A DNA stretch of 64,000 nt from Candidatus Binatia bacterium (GTDB taxonomy: Bacteria; Desulfobacterota; Binatia; HRBIN30). This document shows positions 18,292 to 27,091 of the stretch, piece by piece. Position 1 is the stretch's first letter; each line of letters opens with the position of its first letter. The notes under the pieces were generated by a model that ran no database searches, was not told where the DNA came from, and saw only the letters and a list, made by a program, of their open reading frames with translations. The position numbers were made by a program, and so were the translations under genes. Location of the stretch: assembly GCA_937925685.1 (NCBI GenBank), contig CALAMI010000015.1, positions 1 through 64,000 of the forward strand, in the 5' to 3' direction.

Positions 18292-18522
18292 CTAAGCTTG
18301 GGATTTCTCAGCAGACGCGTTCGTCCTGTTGCCGTACCGCTTCTGATACCGCTCCACTCGGCCGGCGGTGTCCACAAATTTTTGTTTCCCGGTAAAGAAC
18401 GGGTGGCAATTCGAGCAAATTTCCACGTGGATTTCCGGCACCGTGGAACGGGTCTCGATCACGTTACCGCAGGCGCAAACGATCCTCGCGGGCCCGTATT
18501 TGGGGTGAATTCCCTCTTTCAT
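18292..18522 (-). CDS. rpmE: 50S ribosomal protein L31, zinc-binding type
   Basis: 76 residues. Starts [18 protein letters not shown] and contains [25 protein letters not shown], the L31 signature. The Cys residues CAC and CSNC are the zinc ligands of the C+ type, which in some bacteria is replaced by a C- paralogue during zinc starvation. It is followed by an intrinsic terminator, so it can be expressed as a single-gene unit. Confidence 0.97.
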   Translation of the reverse strand: MKEGIHPKYGPARIVCACGNVIETRSTVPEIHVEICSNCHPFFTGKQKFVDTAGRVERYQKRYGNRTNASAEKSQA

Positions 18523-18560
18523 GGCACATTTCTACCTTTCCGTCGCGAATCGCTGTGCCC

Positions 18561-18589
18561 AGGCTAGCAGCACGTGGGGATTCCAGCAA
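18561..18589 (-). promoter_or_regulatory. Candidate promoter upstream of rpmE
   Basis: Minus strand: TTGCTG (18584-18589), a 17-base spacer, then TAGCCT (18561-18566) preceded by TGC, an extended -10. Box matches are only moderate (three of six each). Position, about 40 bases before the rpmE ATG, is plausible. Confidence 0.3.
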
Positions 18590-18601
18590 GCAACACAGCC
18601 A

Positions 18602-18627
18602 GGCGCATTGCCGTGCGCCCTTCGGTA
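18602..18627. repeat. Dispersed hairpin repeat, copy 1 (diverged)
   Basis: GGCGCA and TGCGCC arms (18602-18607, 18614-18619) around TTGCCG, followed by CTTCGGTA. Same design as the copy 55 bases downstream and those near 26994 and 42721. Confidence 0.6.
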
Positions 18628-18656
18628 TGTGGTACCTGAGTGGCGGTGGGAACGAA

Positions 18657-18684
18657 GGGCGCATTGCCCTGCGCCCCTACGGTG
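18657..18684. repeat. Dispersed hairpin repeat, copy 2
   Basis: GGGCGCA (18657-18663), loop TTGCCC, TGCGCCC (18670-18676), then CTACGGTG. A perfect 7-base stem. The CTA at 18677-18679 is the stop codon (TAG) of the coiled-coil gene on the minus strand, so the repeat supplies the end of that gene. Confidence 0.7.
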
Positions 18685-19231
18685 AGCTGCGGCGCAGGGT
18701 TAAGGCCACGGCAACGATATCGAGCAACACAAGGAGAGCCGCGATCATCCCGGCGCTAAGGCGGAAATTTGCCAGGTTGTCGGTAAGACCGTCGATCTTG
18801 TCGGCCACCTGAGCGAGATCACCCTTAAGACCGCTACTTTCGACGTAGAGTCCGCGCACCTCTTCTCGAAGCTCGCGCAATTGCTCTACCGCGTTGTGGT
18901 GTTGCTCCCGCAGTTGTCGCACCTCGGCTTCGAGTTCGCCCACGCGGTGGGCAAGCCGGCCAACTGTTTCCTGCAGTTCGCTTACCGTACCCGACACTGC
19001 TCGGATCCTCTCCGTCTCTTGTATGATCGTAGCCCGAAGAGCGGAGATTTCCTCGGCTAGCTTCGTAGTCTGTACCTGAGCGGCGGCCGGTGGGTTCGCC
19101 GGTGGCCTCGCCTCGGCAGCCGTTCTTGCCAACAGCATCGTGACGAGCAGGATGCAAGCACCTCCTCGCCTTGGAATGGGTCCGCACCTCAAGCGAAATC
19201 GTGCCGAACGCTCAAAGTATTCCCTGGTCAT
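18677..19231 (-). CDS. Exported coiled-coil protein with C-terminal membrane anchor
   Basis: About 184 residues from the ATG at 19231; a GTG at 19240 is an alternative. An N-terminal hydrophobic stretch after several Arg (GGACILLVTMLLARTAAEA) looks like a signal peptide. Residues about 45-145 form a long heptad-rich coiled coil (Glu/Leu/Arg/Val). A final helix (AGMIAALLVLLDIVAVALTL) ends in RRSSP, placing the C-terminus in the cytoplasm. No family was recognised. It lies 42 bases after ptsP and may be cotranscribed. Its stop codon falls inside a dispersed hairpin repeat. Confidence 0.6.
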   Translation of the reverse strand: MTREYFERSARFRLRCGPIPRRGGACILLVTMLLARTAAEARPPANPPAAAQVQTTKLAEEISALRATIIQETERIRAVSGTVSELQETVGRLAHRVGELEAEVRQLREQHHNAVEQLRELREEVRGLYVESSGLKGDLAQVADKIDGLTDNLANFRLSAGMIAALLVLLDIVAVALTLRRSSP

Positions 19232-19273
19232 GAAATCCACAATCCATCAAACAAGCCCAAGTGGGAAACGCGG

Positions 19274-21688
19274 TCAATGATACACCTCCATGAGGTCGAT
19301 CAGGCCAAGTTCGCGCATGGATTCGAAAACGAACCCTTTGACGTCTTTCACCGTCGCCAAGCGCAAGGCTTCCTCGGCCATACTTTGCGCCCGTTCGAAC
19401 GAAACGGCCCGGATCAGTCGCTTCACGATCGGGATGAAAAACGCACTCATGCTCAAGTCTTCAATTCCTAAACCCATGAGCAGCACAGCGCACAGCGGCT
19501 CGGCGGCCATCTCCCCGCATAACGACACCGGTCGACCAGCGGCCTTGGCCGCGTGAACCACATTGGCAATGGCTTGCAGTACCGCTGGATGCAAGGGCTC
19601 GTACAGGGTAGCCACTTTGCGGTTATTGCGATCCACCGCCAGCAGGTATTGGATCAAGTCGTTCGTGCCGATGCTGACAAAATCGACCTCATGAACCAGC
19701 GCAGGAGCCAAATACACTGCCGAGGGAACCTCGATCATGATACCCACCGGCATCTGCGGATCGAAACCGTGGCCAGCCTTCCGCACCTCCTCCCGCGCCT
19801 CAGCCAACAGCTCCTTGGCGAGCACGATTTCTTCCAAGCTCGAAATCATCGGGAACATCACCCGCACCGGTCCATGTGCACTGGCACGCCAAATTGCGCG
19901 GAGCTGCTGCTTAAAGAGTTCCGGCATTTCTAACGAGATGCGGATCGAGCGCCAGCCCAAGAAGGGATTTTCTTCCTGGGGCGCGTGCAGGTAACGAGGG
20001 TACTTATCGGCTCCCAAGTCCAGGGTGCGAATCGTGACCGGTTTGCCTTCCATGCCCTCCACCACCCGGCGGTACAGTTCGAACTGCTCTTCCTCCTCCA
20101 AAAAGTCGCGGTGCGACATGAAAGCAACTTCGGTGCGATACAATCCTACCCCTTCTGCGCCGTGAGCTCGCACCCAAAACAGGTCGCTGAGCAAGCCGAT
20201 GTTGGCCCAGAGCCGCACCCGATGTCCGTCGGGTGTTTCCGCGGGCAAGTCGCGCAATGTCTCAAGATCGCGGTTGAATGCCTGGTACTCCTGGATGAGC
20301 CGCTCGTACTCGCCAATGACTTCGGGCTTAGGGTTGACGAACACCAAGCCGGCATTGCCATCGACGATGAGCAAGTCTCCTTCCCGAATGACCTCGGCAG
20401 CGTGTTCCAGCCCGACCACGGTGGGGATTTCCAGACTGCGCGCTAAAATCGCAGCGTGCGAGGTCACTCCACCACTACCCAAGACCAAGCCCTTGAGCCC
20501 CCCTTGCTCCATAATCGTTAACTCGGACAAGGCGATTTCCTTGGCAACCAAAATCACTCCCTGTCCGAATTTGGGGCGCCGCTCCTCGAGTCCAAGCAGG
20601 TGGCGCAACACCCGGCGGCCGATGTCCTCCACGTCCGCGCTGCGCTCCCGCAGATACTCGTCGTCGATCTCGGCAAAGTGGCGTACCAGGCCTTCGACCG
20701 CTTCTTGCACTCCAGCCTCGGCACTGAGCCCTCCCCGGATCGCCGCTTCCACCCGGGCCGAAAACGCCGAATCGGCGAGCATGAGCTTCTGGGCGTCGAA
20801 CACTGCCACATCGATTTCCGGCACGCTACGGAAGACGTGTTCACGGATGCGGTCGATCTCGGCAATCGATTCCTGGAGTGCCGTTTCGAACCGTTGCAGC
20901 TCGCGCTTGAGCGGATGCTGCCGCTCGCGGGGAAATTTCGTGGCGGACAACATCGACTCCAGCACGTGAGCACGGCCAATGGCGTAGCCAGGAGCCGCTG
21001 CTTGCCCAGCGAGCCGCAAAGGGCGGAGCCCCGCAGGCGTTGCCGGGGCGACGGCCGCACGCGTTTCGTAATCTTGTAGCCGCAACATCGCCGCGTCCAT
21101 CCGTCGTTCAAAGTCGCGGCGCTCGGCCTCCTTGCGCTCTAAGGTTTCCTCCAAACGAACGCGCGATAAGATCCCAGCGACTGCCACACTCACCGTTCGC
21201 AGCAAACGGATTTCCTTCGGTGTAAAACGCCGCCGCCGCGAAGTCTGGACGACCAATACTCCCACGGGCTCCCCCCGTTCGAGAACCGGCACACCGAGGA
21301 ACGAGTGGTAGCGTTCCTCCCCGGTTTCCGGGAAGTACTTGTAACGAGGGTGCACGAGTGCATCGATGGCCATGACCGGCTCCAGTTTTTCCACTGCCAT
21401 ACCGGTAAGTCCCTCACCGATGCTCATGGTCACTTTGCCGACCGACCCCGGATCGAGCCCAGCCGTAGCCCACAAGCGTAACCGCCCCGCATCCTTTTCA
21501 AACACGTAAATGGAGCAAACTTCCATACCCAACCGCGCGGAGATGGTATCGACGATGCCTTGTGCCGCGTCGCGGACGTCGACCGTGCTACCGACCAAAG
21601 CGACGATCTCGTCTAATAGACTCAGCCCTACCCCTGTAGGGCGACGTGCAGCGCGTTCCCGTCGTACTAACGATACCGCTTTGGCCAT
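19274..21688 (-). CDS. ptsP: GAF-domain phosphoenolpyruvate phosphotransferase (enzyme I-Ntr)
   Basis: 804 residues. An N-terminal GAF domain (about 20-180) is followed by the enzyme I core. The phosphoryl-accepting His411 lies in GSGGVTSHAAILARSLEIPTV. The PEP-binding barrel has RTEVAFMSH, GWRSIRISL, FPMISSLEE, SIGTNDLIQYLLAVDRNN and the C-terminal CGEMAAEP with the catalytic Cys. It transfers phosphate from PEP to an NPr/HPr-like carrier in the nitrogen-related PTS, a regulatory rather than sugar-uptake branch. No HPr or EIIA gene is in the window. ATG start with no clear ribosome binding site. Confidence 0.93.
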   Translation of the reverse strand: MAKAVSLVRRERAARRPTGVGLSLLDEIVALVGSTVDVRDAAQGIVDTISARLGMEVCSIYVFEKDAGRLRLWATAGLDPGSVGKVTMSIGEGLTGMAVEKLEPVMAIDALVHPRYKYFPETGEERYHSFLGVPVLERGEPVGVLVVQTSRRRRFTPKEIRLLRTVSVAVAGILSRVRLEETLERKEAERRDFERRMDAAMLRLQDYETRAAVAPATPAGLRPLRLAGQAAAPGYAIGRAHVLESMLSATKFPRERQHPLKRELQRFETALQESIAEIDRIREHVFRSVPEIDVAVFDAQKLMLADSAFSARVEAAIRGGLSAEAGVQEAVEGLVRHFAEIDDEYLRERSADVEDIGRRVLRHLLGLEERRPKFGQGVILVAKEIALSELTIMEQGGLKGLVLGSGGVTSHAAILARSLEIPTVVGLEHAAEVIREGDLLIVDGNAGLVFVNPKPEVIGEYERLIQEYQAFNRDLETLRDLPAETPDGHRVRLWANIGLLSDLFWVRAHGAEGVGLYRTEVAFMSHRDFLEEEEQFELYRRVVEGMEGKPVTIRTLDLGADKYPRYLHAPQEENPFLGWRSIRISLEMPELFKQQLRAIWRASAHGPVRVMFPMISSLEEIVLAKELLAEAREEVRKAGHGFDPQMPVGIMIEVPSAVYLAPALVHEVDFVSIGTNDLIQYLLAVDRNNRKVATLYEPLHPAVLQAIANVVHAAKAAGRPVSLCGEMAAEPLCAVLLMGLGIEDLSMSAFFIPIVKRLIRAVSFERAQSMAEEALRLATVKDVKGFVFESMRELGLIDLMEVYH

Positions 21689-21946
21689 CAGCTTTCGCTG
21701 TATACCCTACTCTAGCGGTAGCGGCTAGTTCGCGGCCGACCGTGCCCTTGAGTCTGTGCTCGGCAGCCTGCCGGAAATTTTCCTTCGATTGGCCAATCCG
21801 GGTCTAACACGCAGCTACACGTTGGGAGGCACGTGTGCGCCCACGAACCCACGATCGATACCGTGCTCCGGCAGGCGAAAGCATCGAGGGTAGCAGCCGA
21901 TCACCGTGAGCTGCGGCAGTTCCCGACCTCAAACCATGCTGCCAGC

Positions 21947-22816
21947 TCACGCCTGGGGCGGAGGCGGTACTGGGAAGGCAATGGCAGCGTAGCTCACCAC
22001 GTGCTCGTAGTCGCCAGTGACATCGAGCGATGTGTAGTAACGCAACAACACCCCTGGGGTGCGTTGGCCGTGGGCCGCTAAAAACAAGAGAATCGGCTTT
22101 TGCCCGCAAATGGTCGCTCCAGTGGCGTCCACGAACTGCCGAAACCCCTCGAAATCGCCGAGACAAATGCGCGCGATGGCTTCGCCGTCGAGAACCTGAA
22201 GTTCTGTGCGTACAAAGTCAGCATTGCGCGGTGGGAAGGGCACATAGTCGAAGCGCTCGCCGTAATGGGTAAGGTCGCTGCTAACCACGATCAACGTCTC
22301 CGCATCCGCCATGGCTGCAAGTTCCTCACCCCATTGCCGGGCCAATCCCGGGGGCACCTCTCCGACCAAAAGCGGCACCACGGCAACCCCGGGCAGCACA
22401 ACCTGCAAGAACGGCAGTTGAATTTCGAGGGAATGCTCCGGGCCGAATGGGGCTGCATCCTCCCGCACCCAGGAAAACTCCAATACCTTTGCCAACCCCT
22501 CGCGATCGATCGCCACCGCCCCAAGCGGTGTACGAAATCCATCGCAGTGCAACGTCACGGCCCCCCGGAATCTCGCATAGTGGCTGGGCGCAAGAATGAT
22601 GACTCGCTTTGTCTTGCGCCTCGAAGCCAGGGCATAGCCAAAGGCCGCGGCGTCGCCCGAATACACGTAGCCAGCGTGGGGCACCACCAAGGCGCACGGG
22701 GACAAGTTCGGCAATGGATACGCTCGACCGATGCGCGCTTCGATATCTCGCCGCAACGCCGCCGCCTCTCCTGGGTACCAACGACCAGCCAAGTGCGCGT
22801 CGTGAAGCTTCTTCAT
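21947..22816 (-). CDS. amrB: MEMO1-family protein (AmmeMemoRadiSam system protein B)
   Basis: 289 residues. Begins with HDAHLAGRWYPG, then LVVPHAGYVYSGDAAAFGYA (His47) and ILAPSHYARF, the conserved blocks of the MEMO1/AmrB family, with SSDLTHYG further on. MEMO is structurally related to class III extradiol dioxygenases. Bacterial members usually sit with an AMMECR1-domain gene and a radical SAM gene; neither is adjacent here. Its ATG overlaps the stop of the zinc-ribbon gene (ATGA), so it is coupled to that miniprotein. The biochemical role is unsettled. Confidence 0.85.
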   Translation of the reverse strand: MKKLHDAHLAGRWYPGEAAALRRDIEARIGRAYPLPNLSPCALVVPHAGYVYSGDAAAFGYALASRRKTKRVIILAPSHYARFRGAVTLHCDGFRTPLGAVAIDREGLAKVLEFSWVREDAAPFGPEHSLEIQLPFLQVVLPGVAVVPLLVGEVPPGLARQWGEELAAMADAETLIVVSSDLTHYGERFDYVPFPPRNADFVRTELQVLDGEAIARICLGDFEGFRQFVDATGATICGQKPILLFLAAHGQRTPGVLLRYYTSLDVTGDYEHVVSYAAIAFPVPPPPQA

Positions 22817-23097
22817 GGGGCGTCCTCGACTTCCGGGCGGAGTAAACGTTGCCGCTCGTGCCGCACCTTAGGAAGCGCGTAACAATCCACGCAAGTAAAA
22901 ACAAACCGTGGGTTTCGGACATGGACAACCACGCGGGTGACGGCAGCATGCGCATCCCACAGCGCATCCATCTCCACCTCACCCGTGTACAGGAAATGGA
23001 AATCCACAACGTAGGCATCGCGATAATGCACAGTGTCGTGCACCACCCGACCGCAATGGGTGCAGCGCCTCGGTGAAGGCGTTTTGTTTTCTGCCAT
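22813..23097 (-). CDS. Small putative zinc-ribbon protein coupled to the MEMO1-family gene
   Basis: 94 residues from the ATG at 23097 with GAAGAGG 9 bases upstream; the longer frame was rejected because its extra part lacks any signal. Two Cys pairs, CTHCG near residue 15 and CVDCYALP near residue 74, can bind one metal. Between them is DTVHYRDAYVVDFHFLYTGEVEMDALWDA, a beta-rich segment. No known family was recognised. The stop overlaps the next gene start (ATGA), so the product is probably made in step with AmrB. Confidence 0.7.
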   Translation of the reverse strand: MAENKTPSPRRCTHCGRVVHDTVHYRDAYVVDFHFLYTGEVEMDALWDAHAAVTRVVVHVRNPRFVFTCVDCYALPKVRHERQRLLRPEVEDAP

Positions 23098-23459
23098 CGG
23101 TGTTGCCTCTTCAACCGGTTGCGTGAAGCGTATACTCCACAATTCTGAAGCGGCCAAGAACCGGCGCTGCTGCCGCCTCGTCGGGAACCAAGGCGCGATT
23201 GCGTGGATTGCCGTGGAGGCGCTTGCAAGCTTCACCGACGCAGGCGGCGAATGGAAATACGGCGCCATTTCTCGCTCACCGCAATGCCATGCCGCCAACA
23301 GCAGAGGCGGGCACACTGGGGCGTGAAATTCCATTCGCTGTATGTCCACCTGGGGGTTCGCTAGGAGCGAGAGCGGTGCAGAACAACCACTTCAAACCAA
23401 CGTTCCCTGGCTGGCGCTCGATACCCTCCGGGGGCGCTGCTCTCGGCCGCTATGGCGCT
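23098..23459. other. Intergenic gap downstream of PBP1A
   Basis: 362 bases between the PBP1A stop and the zinc-ribbon start. It holds the candidate promoter at 23129-23157. An open frame extends through it on the minus strand but lacks a good start, ribosome binding site or recognisable composition. No terminator hairpin with a T-tract was found after PBP1A. Confidence 0.45.
23129..23157 (-). promoter_or_regulatory. Candidate promoter for the zinc-ribbon/amrB operon
   Basis: Minus strand: TTGGCC (23152-23157), a 17-base spacer, TATACG (23129-23134). Each box has four of six consensus matches and the spacing is ideal. It sits about 30 bases before the ATG at 23097. Confidence 0.4.
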
Positions 23460-25793
23460 CTAGAACTCGGAGGTCAGCGCCTGGATTCGTTGCCGCTGTG
23501 GGGACACAGCGCTGTTATCTGCGGACACTGCAGCGCTCGAGTGATCGCTCCATTTTGGCTCCGTACCCGCGCGAAAACACTCGAGGATGGCCCCTGGATC
23601 TGTCGGTGCGGTGCGTTGCCCGGTGTTCGGGTCGATGGCCACAAAGCGAATCCCCGTGGGGATGGGAAAGTCCAGAACCGGGGCGTCTGCCAGCGCCTCG
23701 CGCATAAATTCGAGCCAAATCGGGGCGGCCACTCGGCCCCCGGTTTCTCCCCGGCCGAGCGAGCGTTTGCTGTCGAATCCCACCCAAAACCCAGCCAACA
23801 ACTGTGGCGTATAACCGATGAACCAAGCGTCATTCATGTCGTTGGTGGTTCCCGTCTTACCAGCAGCCGGGCGGCCAAGCGCCTTGGCTCGCTGTCCCGT
23901 ACCGCGATCGATGACGTCTTGCAGAATGTTGGTCACCAGGTACGCTGTTTCTGGCGAAAGCACCGGGCGCAGTTTGGGCTCGGTTTCTTCCAACGGCTGA
24001 TCGTATGGGTCGCTCAGGCGCAAGACAAAGCGTGGCTCTACCAAGACCCCCTGATTCGCAAACACCGAATAGGCCGCCACCAGCTCGAGGGGAGTGACCT
24101 CAGCGGCACCCAGGGCAATTGACAAGTTAGGGGGCAAGGGGCTTCGGATCCCCAAACTCCGCACGAAAGGAATCAAGCGCTTTAAGCCAAGCTGCTGAGC
24201 CAGTTTGACCGTGGGCACATTGCGGGAAAATGTCAGGGCGTCGCGCAGCGTCGTCGGTCCGAAAAAGCGATTGTCGTAATTTTGCGGTGCCCAGACGCCA
24301 TCGTTGTCGGGAAAGGCTACCGGTGCATCCACGATGATCGTTGCCGGCGTATAACGGTCGTCCAAGGCAGCCGCGTACACAAACGGCTTGAAAGCCGAAC
24401 CTGGCTGGCGCCGCGCCTGTGTGGCCCGGTTGAACTGCGTGGAGCGAAAGTTCGTTCCGCCCACCAAAGCCAGCACATCGCCCGTGGTCGGGTCCAACAC
24501 CACGCCTGCCCCCTGAACCAGAGAGTCGTTATCGATCATAAAATCGTGAGCGAGATCTCCGTTTGCGTTTCCCGGCATGGTGCGCAAACGAACGCGCACC
24601 ACGTCGCCTACGCGCAAACGCGACCCCAGCGTGGTGTCGACGACCCCGGAGAACGGCCCGACTCGCACGTGAACTCCCTTGCGGGTGGAAACGACCAAAG
24701 CTTCGTATGATTTCTCCGGCTCGAGCGTCTGGCCAGCGAGGGTTTGCGTTTGCGCGGCGATGAACCGTTCCCGCTCATCCGCTGGTAGCAAGCGTAAGGC
24801 AGGGGAGTATCGCTGTCGCTCTTCGAGTGCCGCGATTCCACGGCGCAAGGCTTCTTCAGCCAAGGCTTGCAAGCGCAGATCGAGTGCGGTGTGCACCCGC
24901 AACCCCATCTGATACACCGCTTGGCCGCCGTAACGGCGCTCGAGCCAGCGGCGCACATGTTCGACGTAATAAGGTGCGTGAAGCACATTGCCTTGCCGCG
25001 GCCGCAAGGCGATGGGCTCGTTGGCTGCAAGCAGTGCTTCCGCGGGGGTAATGAAGCCCACCGCCGCCATGCGCTCCAACACGTAGCGCTGCCGCGCCTT
25101 GGCGCGCGGCCAATGGCGAAACGGTGAATAACGGCTAGGGGCCTGGGGCAACCCAGCGAGGAGCGCCGCCTCGGCAAGGGTCAGTTGCTCCACCGACTTA
25201 CCGAAGTAAACCTCGGCTGCAGCGGCCACTCCGTATGCCCCGGCACCCAGGTAAATGTGGTTCAGGTAAAGATACAAGATGTCGTCCTTTGTGAGCGTGT
25301 TCTCCAAGCGCACGGCCAGCAAGATTTCTTTAAGCTTGCGTTCGTAACTTTTGCGGGGCGTGAGCAAAATTTGCTTGACCACCTGCTGGGTGATCGTGCT
25401 TCCACCTTGGACACCGCGCCCTTTGAAGATGTTGTGCAGCATCGCTCGCACAATGCCCGTAGGGTCGACACCTCGATGCTGGTAAAACTGATCATCCTCG
25501 GCCGCGATGAACGCACGGCGCACGACCATAGGTATACGGTCCAGGGGAACCACGTAGCGCTTTTCGTCGAAAAACTCGCCGACCAGCGTGCCATCGCGAG
25601 CAAAGATTTGCGTGGTCATGGGCGCGCGATAGTTGACCACCCGATCGAGCGGGGGCAACGTTTCCGTGAGCTCGCGGTACACCAGAAAAGCCGTAGCCAC
25701 CGCCCCAGCGACCACCAGGACACCAAGCCAGAAAAAGAAGAGCTGGAAGGTCCGCCACCAGCTTCGGGAGGTTCGACCTTCGTTCCTGTCCAT
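23460..25793 (-). CDS. mrcA: Penicillin-binding protein 1A (glycosyltransferase/transpeptidase)
   Basis: 777 residues from the ATG at 25793 (GGAAAGA upstream; the extra 31 codons of the open frame look non-coding). A short cytoplasmic part and one membrane helix (FFFWLGVLVVAGAVATAFLVY) precede a GT51 domain with EDDQFYQHRGVDPTGI and GGSTITQQVVKQ. The transpeptidase domain shows GSAFKPFVYAAAL (SxxK), SRNVPTV (SxN) and GKTGTTNDMNDAWFIGY (KTG). It polymerises and cross-links peptidoglycan in the periplasm. It diverges from the deacetylase-like gene across a large inverted repeat. Confidence 0.95.
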   Translation of the reverse strand: MDRNEGRTSRSWWRTFQLFFFWLGVLVVAGAVATAFLVYRELTETLPPLDRVVNYRAPMTTQIFARDGTLVGEFFDEKRYVVPLDRIPMVVRRAFIAAEDDQFYQHRGVDPTGIVRAMLHNIFKGRGVQGGSTITQQVVKQILLTPRKSYERKLKEILLAVRLENTLTKDDILYLYLNHIYLGAGAYGVAAAAEVYFGKSVEQLTLAEAALLAGLPQAPSRYSPFRHWPRAKARQRYVLERMAAVGFITPAEALLAANEPIALRPRQGNVLHAPYYVEHVRRWLERRYGGQAVYQMGLRVHTALDLRLQALAEEALRRGIAALEERQRYSPALRLLPADERERFIAAQTQTLAGQTLEPEKSYEALVVSTRKGVHVRVGPFSGVVDTTLGSRLRVGDVVRVRLRTMPGNANGDLAHDFMIDNDSLVQGAGVVLDPTTGDVLALVGGTNFRSTQFNRATQARRQPGSAFKPFVYAAALDDRYTPATIIVDAPVAFPDNDGVWAPQNYDNRFFGPTTLRDALTFSRNVPTVKLAQQLGLKRLIPFVRSLGIRSPLPPNLSIALGAAEVTPLELVAAYSVFANQGVLVEPRFVLRLSDPYDQPLEETEPKLRPVLSPETAYLVTNILQDVIDRGTGQRAKALGRPAAGKTGTTNDMNDAWFIGYTPQLLAGFWVGFDSKRSLGRGETGGRVAAPIWLEFMREALADAPVLDFPIPTGIRFVAIDPNTGQRTAPTDPGAILECFRAGTEPKWSDHSSAAVSADNSAVSPQRQRIQALTSEF

Positions 25794-25863
25794 GATTCCG
25801 TCTTTCCAGGCAAGCGGAAGGTGGCGCGAAGCACAAGGGGAGGTGGTGAGCCCAGCGCCAGGA

Positions 25864-25910
25864 CTCCCTGGAGGGTGGTTCGCCACGCCTCTCTGTCATC
25901 CTCCAGGGAG
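25864..25910. repeat. Inverted repeat with inner TTCG hairpin between divergent genes
   Basis: CTCCCTGGAGG (25864-25874) and CCTCCAGGGAG (25900-25910) are perfect 11-base complementary arms around 25 bases. The loop itself begins with GTGG-TTCG-CCAC, a short hairpin with a stable tetraloop. It lies 70 bases before the PBP1A start on one side and 50 before the deacetylase-like start on the other. It could bind a dimeric regulator or fold in RNA. Confidence 0.6.
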
Positions 25911-25960
25911 TTGAGCCAGAGCAGCCCGTACGCCAAACGTGGGGCGAGGAGAACACGGCC

Positions 25961-26986
25961 ATGCTTCCCACAGCCATCGTCATCGACCAACGGTATGCAC
26001 GCCATCGACCGGGGCAGCATCACCCGGAGCGACCCGAACGCATCACCTCACTGGTGGCTTGGGCCGAGGAGGCCCAGGACGCGGTGGAAAAGTTGCCGCC
26101 GCGATATGCAACGAACGAAGAGATCTGCCGGGCCCATGATCCCACTTACGTGGAACGCGTTGCCGCCACAGCCCAGCAACCGCTCGTTCACTTCGACCCC
26201 GACACCGCCGCCTGTTCCGATACGTACGACACGGCACGCCTTGCTGCTGGGGGGTTTCTGACGTTGCTCGAAGCCATCGTGCAGGGCGGGGTCGAAAATG
26301 GTTTTGCCTTGGTACGGCCCCCGGGACACCATGCAGAATACCGCCGCGCCATGGGCTTCTGTTTTTTTAACAACGTGGTCATTGGCGCCGAACATCTGCG
26401 CCGGCGCTTTGGCACAGAACGGATCTTGATCGTCGACTGGGACGTTCACCATGGCAACGGCACCCAACACTTTTACGAGCGCGATCCCAACGTTCTTTAC
26501 TTGTCGCTCCATCAATGGCCCCTCTATCCGGGCACAGGCGACCTTACCGAGGTCGGTACGGGTGCCGGCGAGGGCTTCACGGTGAATCTTCCGCTGCCGG
26601 CAGGAACTGGCGACGCCGAGATCTACCACCTGGCCAAAGAGATCGTGCAGCCGGTGGCTCTTGCGTTTCGGCCGGACTTCGTCCTGGTGTCAGCCGGTTT
26701 CGATGGCCATCGTCGCGACCCGCTCGCCGAGCTCGCCCTTACCGACACGGGGTACCGCTACCTTGCGCGCACGCTTGTCGAGGTTGCTGCGGCAACCGCA
26801 GGCGGGCGGATCGCGCTTGTCCTCGAGGGGGGGTACGATCTCACCGCCTTGGTGCAGTGTACCCACGCGGTGACGCAAGAGCTCGCTGGCCAGCGGCCTA
26901 AGCTCCCTGAGCCGCCGGTAACTGCTGCCGCTAAGGTGTTGCTCGAGCGGTTTCACCGTGCATTCGAACGGTATTGGCCGCTTTAG
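25961..26986 (+). CDS. Histone deacetylase-like zinc amidohydrolase
   Basis: 341 residues, full length for bacterial class II-like HDAC/acetylpolyamine amidohydrolase proteins. HPERPERITS starts the fold; VRPPGHHAEY gives the catalytic His123-His124 pair. Zinc ligands are DWDVHHGNGTQ (Asp161, His163) and the Asp in VSAGFDGHRRDP near 247; LEGGYD is near the end. It probably deacetylates an acetylated polyamine, lysine or small molecule in the cytoplasm. GCGAGGAG precedes the ATG. A dispersed hairpin repeat begins 8 bases after its TAG. Confidence 0.92.
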   Translation: MLPTAIVIDQRYARHRPGQHHPERPERITSLVAWAEEAQDAVEKLPPRYATNEEICRAHDPTYVERVAATAQQPLVHFDPDTAACSDTYDTARLAAGGFLTLLEAIVQGGVENGFALVRPPGHHAEYRRAMGFCFFNNVVIGAEHLRRRFGTERILIVDWDVHHGNGTQHFYERDPNVLYLSLHQWPLYPGTGDLTEVGTGAGEGFTVNLPLPAGTGDAEIYHLAKEIVQPVALAFRPDFVLVSAGFDGHRRDPLAELALTDTGYRYLARTLVEVAAATAGGRIALVLEGGYDLTALVQCTHAVTQELAGQRPKLPEPPVTAAAKVLLERFHRAFERYWPL

Positions 26987-26993
26987 CAACGGC

Positions 26994-27021
26994 GGGCGCA
27001 TTGCCACGCGCCCCTACGGTG
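26994..27021. repeat. Dispersed hairpin repeat, copy 3
   Basis: GGGCGC (26994-26999), ATTGCCAC, GCGCCC (27008-27013), then CTACGGTG. 26 of 28 bases agree with copy 2 at 18657. It abuts the 3' end of the deacetylase-like gene and precedes the tat promoter. Confidence 0.7.
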
Positions 27022-27042
27022 GGCGGACACGTTGGCTGTGAT

Positions 27043-27071
27043 TTGACAGGGTTGGGGCGTTCTTTTACCGT
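27043..27071 (+). promoter_or_regulatory. Candidate promoter of the tat genes
   Basis: Perfect TTGACA (27043-27048), a 17-base spacer and TACCGT (27066-27071, three of six). The start of transcription would fall about 14 bases before the tatB ATG. Confidence 0.45.
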
Positions 27072-27091
27072 GCGGGGCTGGGCGTGCGGTC

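Noticed and set aside
21689..21740. TATACA as a -10 box for ptsP
   Set aside because: It would lie about 10 bases before the ATG and no -35 sits at a suitable distance.
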